Notes under the pieces: generated by a model
Database searches by the model: none
Told to the model about the DNA's origin: nothing
The model's input: only the letters and a program-made list of their open reading frames with translations
Origin: Acidovorax sp.
GTDB lineage: Bacteria; Pseudomonadota; Gammaproteobacteria; Burkholderiales; Burkholderiaceae_C
Assembly: GCA_030150585.1 (NCBI GenBank)
Contig: JASLFM010000345.1
Location: 1-6,955, forward strand
DNA length: 6,955 bases
Direction of reading: 5' to 3'
In this document: positions 5,680-6,955 of the stretch, in pieces
Position numbering within the stretch: the stretch's first letter is position 1
Layout of the letters: every line of letters begins with the position of its first letter
Position numbers and translations under genes: made by a program

Positions 5680-6955
5680 TCAGCCCTTGAGCAGCGCCAG
5701 CACCCCTTGCGGAATCTGGTTGGCCTGGGCCACCATGGCGGTGCCGGCCTGCTGCAGGATCTGGGCGCGCGACAGGTTGGCAGTTTCCGCAGCGAAGTCC
5801 GCATCCTGGATGCGGCTGCGCGAGGCCGACATGTTTTCCGACGACACATTCAGGTTGGCGATGGCCGTCTCGAAGCGCGACTGCAAGGCGCCGTAGTTGG
5901 CGCGCTGGCCGCTGATGGCGGCGATGGCCGCATCGACAATGGCCATGGTGCGGTTGGCGCCGTCCACCGAGCTCACGTCCATGTCCTTCACTTGCTGAAG
6001 CTGGCTGGCGGTGGCGGCCGTTGCGGTCCCGATCAGGAAGCCGCCCGCCGTGGTGCCATTGGCAACGGCCTGGGAATCGGTGGCGCTGAACGACTTGGAC
6101 GAATCCAGTGTGATTTGGCCTGTGAGGACGATGTCGCTGGTGCCGAAGGCACCTGTACCGTTCTGGCCCGCTATGGCGGCTGCGGCACCCGCCAGGGCGG
6201 AGCCGTCGGCCTGGGTTAGGGCAAAGGTGTTCGCTGCGGCGGAGTTATTGAGGATGTGGATATCCTCGCCCGCGTCGTTGGTCAGGATGATGCTGTTGCC
6301 GTCGTCGTTCACCCGGGCGGATACGCCGGTCTGGCCCGCCACGTCGTTGAAGGCCTTGACGGCGGCGCTCAGGCCGTCGGCGGTATTGCCGCTCACCTTG
6401 AACGAGATGGTCACGGGCGCGCCCGTGCCATTGTTGGAGGCGACCTGCAGCGTGTACGAGGCGCCGGAGACGAAGCTGCCCATGCCCACCTGCGTGCGGG
6501 CCGAGGCGCTCACACCCGTGAGTTCGGTCTGGGCGTTCACCAGGGCGGCCATGGCCTTGGCCGTGGCGCCTGCGGGGTAGGTAATGGCCTTCTTGCCGTA
6601 GGCGCCATCGACCGTCAGCGTGCCGCCCGTGATGGCTGAGGTGCCCGTTGCCGCCTGCGCCACCACGGCGCCGGGCGCGCTGCCCTGGGTCAGGTCGCCC
6701 GTGGCGTCGGTGGCGCTGGCCGCCTTGCCGCCGATGCGATAGTTGCCGTAGGCATTGGTGCCGAAATTGGACGAAGTGGCCGTGATCGTCTGGTTGGCGT
6801 TGGCGCCCACCTGAAACTGGGCGCTGGTGAAGGAGCCGTCCAGCAGCTTGCGGCCGTTGAATTCGGTGGTGCCGGCAATCCGGTTCAGCTCGGAGGTGAG
6901 CTGGTTCACTTCGGCGTTCAGGGCCTGGCGGTCCGAGGCACTGTTGGTGGCGTTG
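5680..6955 (-). CDS. fliC: Flagellin, N-terminal ~100 residues beyond the window
   Basis: 424 residues are visible and the frame is open to the right edge, so the real start lies outside. The first visible part, 'NATNSASDRQALNAEVNQL' then 'ELNRIAGTTEFNGRKLLDG', is the conserved N-terminal D1 helix region. The C-terminus is the conserved D1/D0 domain: VDAAIAAISGQRANYGALQ, 'RFETAIANLNVSSENMSASR', SRIQDADFAAETANLSRAQI, then 'LQQAGTAMVAQANQIPQGVL' and ALLKG. The middle (about visible residues 85-320) is variable, rich in Ala, Gly, Ser and Thr, and exposed on the filament. It includes two stretches like flagellin IN motifs ('TELTGVSASARTQ' and 'TGVSARVNDDGNSIILTN'). Cysteine is absent, as usual for flagellin. 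Total length would be about 520 residues. It is followed by a strong terminator. Many exposed Ser/Thr residues could be glycosylation sites. No lesion is visible. Confidence 0.96.
   Translation of the reverse strand, partial: NATNSASDRQALNAEVNQLTSELNRIAGTTEFNGRKLLDGSFTSAQFQVGANANQTITATSSNFGTNAYGNYRIGGKAASATDATGDLTQGSAPGAVVAQAATGTSAITGGTLTVDGAYGKKAITYPAGATAKAMAALVNAQTELTGVSASARTQVGMGSFVSGASYTLQVASNNGTGAPVTISFKVSGNTADGLSAAVKAFNDVAGQTGVSARVNDDGNSIILTNDAGEDIHILNNSAAANTFALTQADGSALAGAAAAIAGQNGTGAFGTSDIVLTGQITLDSSKSFSATDSQAVANGTTAGGFLIGTATAATASQLQQVKDMDVSSVDGANRTMAIVDAAIAAISGQRANYGALQSRFETAIANLNVSSENMSASRSRIQDADFAAETANLSRAQILQQAGTAMVAQANQIPQGVLALLKG

Noticed and set aside
6011..6580. Plus-strand open frame of 189 codons opposite flagellin
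   Set aside because: Antisense to the flagellin variable domain; no ribosome binding site or domain.
6907..6909. GTG as the flagellin start
   Set aside because: Conserved flagellin residues (NATNSASDRQALNAE) continue upstream of it to the window edge, so it is an internal valine.

Overview
The window is high-GC DNA with every supportable gene on the minus strand, so it reads from right (6955) to left (1). The flagellin resembles betaproteobacterial FliC. A short element at 3243-3268 resembles a dispersed intergenic repeat I associate with Comamonadaceae (Acidovorax/Comamonas type). A member of that family is my best guess for the host; this rests on memory of those genomes, not on a search.

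Layout in transcription order: (1) the 3' four-fifths of a flagellin gene (5680-6955), closed by a clear intrinsic terminator (5633-5657); (2) a PAPS-dependent sulfotransferase (4671-5588); (3) an APS kinase, cysC (4035-4646); (4) glucose-1-phosphate cytidylyltransferase, rfbF, broken by a frameshift (3269-4038); (5) the CDP-4-keto-6-deoxyglucose 3-dehydrase rfbH, intact (1869-3212); (6) a sialic-acid-synthase-like (NeuB/SpsE family) gene carrying several separate lesions (812-1869); (7) a 107-codon chimeric ORF that joins the start of a thiamine-diphosphate enzyme to the tail of an NAD-dependent sugar epimerase (488-811); (8) a HAD-superfamily phosphatase running off the left edge (1-491). 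Junctions are very tight (ATGA, TGATG or zero spacing at several places), as in one operon.

Taken together, this looks like a surface-glycan locus next to flagellin. CysC would make PAPS and the sulfotransferase would sulfate a glycan. RfbF and RfbH belong to the CDP-3,6-dideoxyhexose pathway. The NeuB-like, ThDP-enzyme and epimerase genes would have elaborated the sugar. A sulfated flagellin or O-antigen glycan is a reasonable inference, not shown by the sequence.

The striking point is that the sugar part is decaying. rfbF has a 1-bp deletion and apparently no stop at its usual end, and rfbG is absent from its usual place between rfbF and rfbH. The neuB-like gene has an apparent in-frame internal deletion, two 1-bp deletions, a 10-bp tandem duplication and loss of a metal-ligand histidine. 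A deletion of probably more than 2 kb has fused two further genes in frame. The sulfotransferase, cysC, rfbH and the visible HAD part keep open frames. Either the locus is a recent ruin, or part of this is sequence error; the mixture of lesion types favours real decay.
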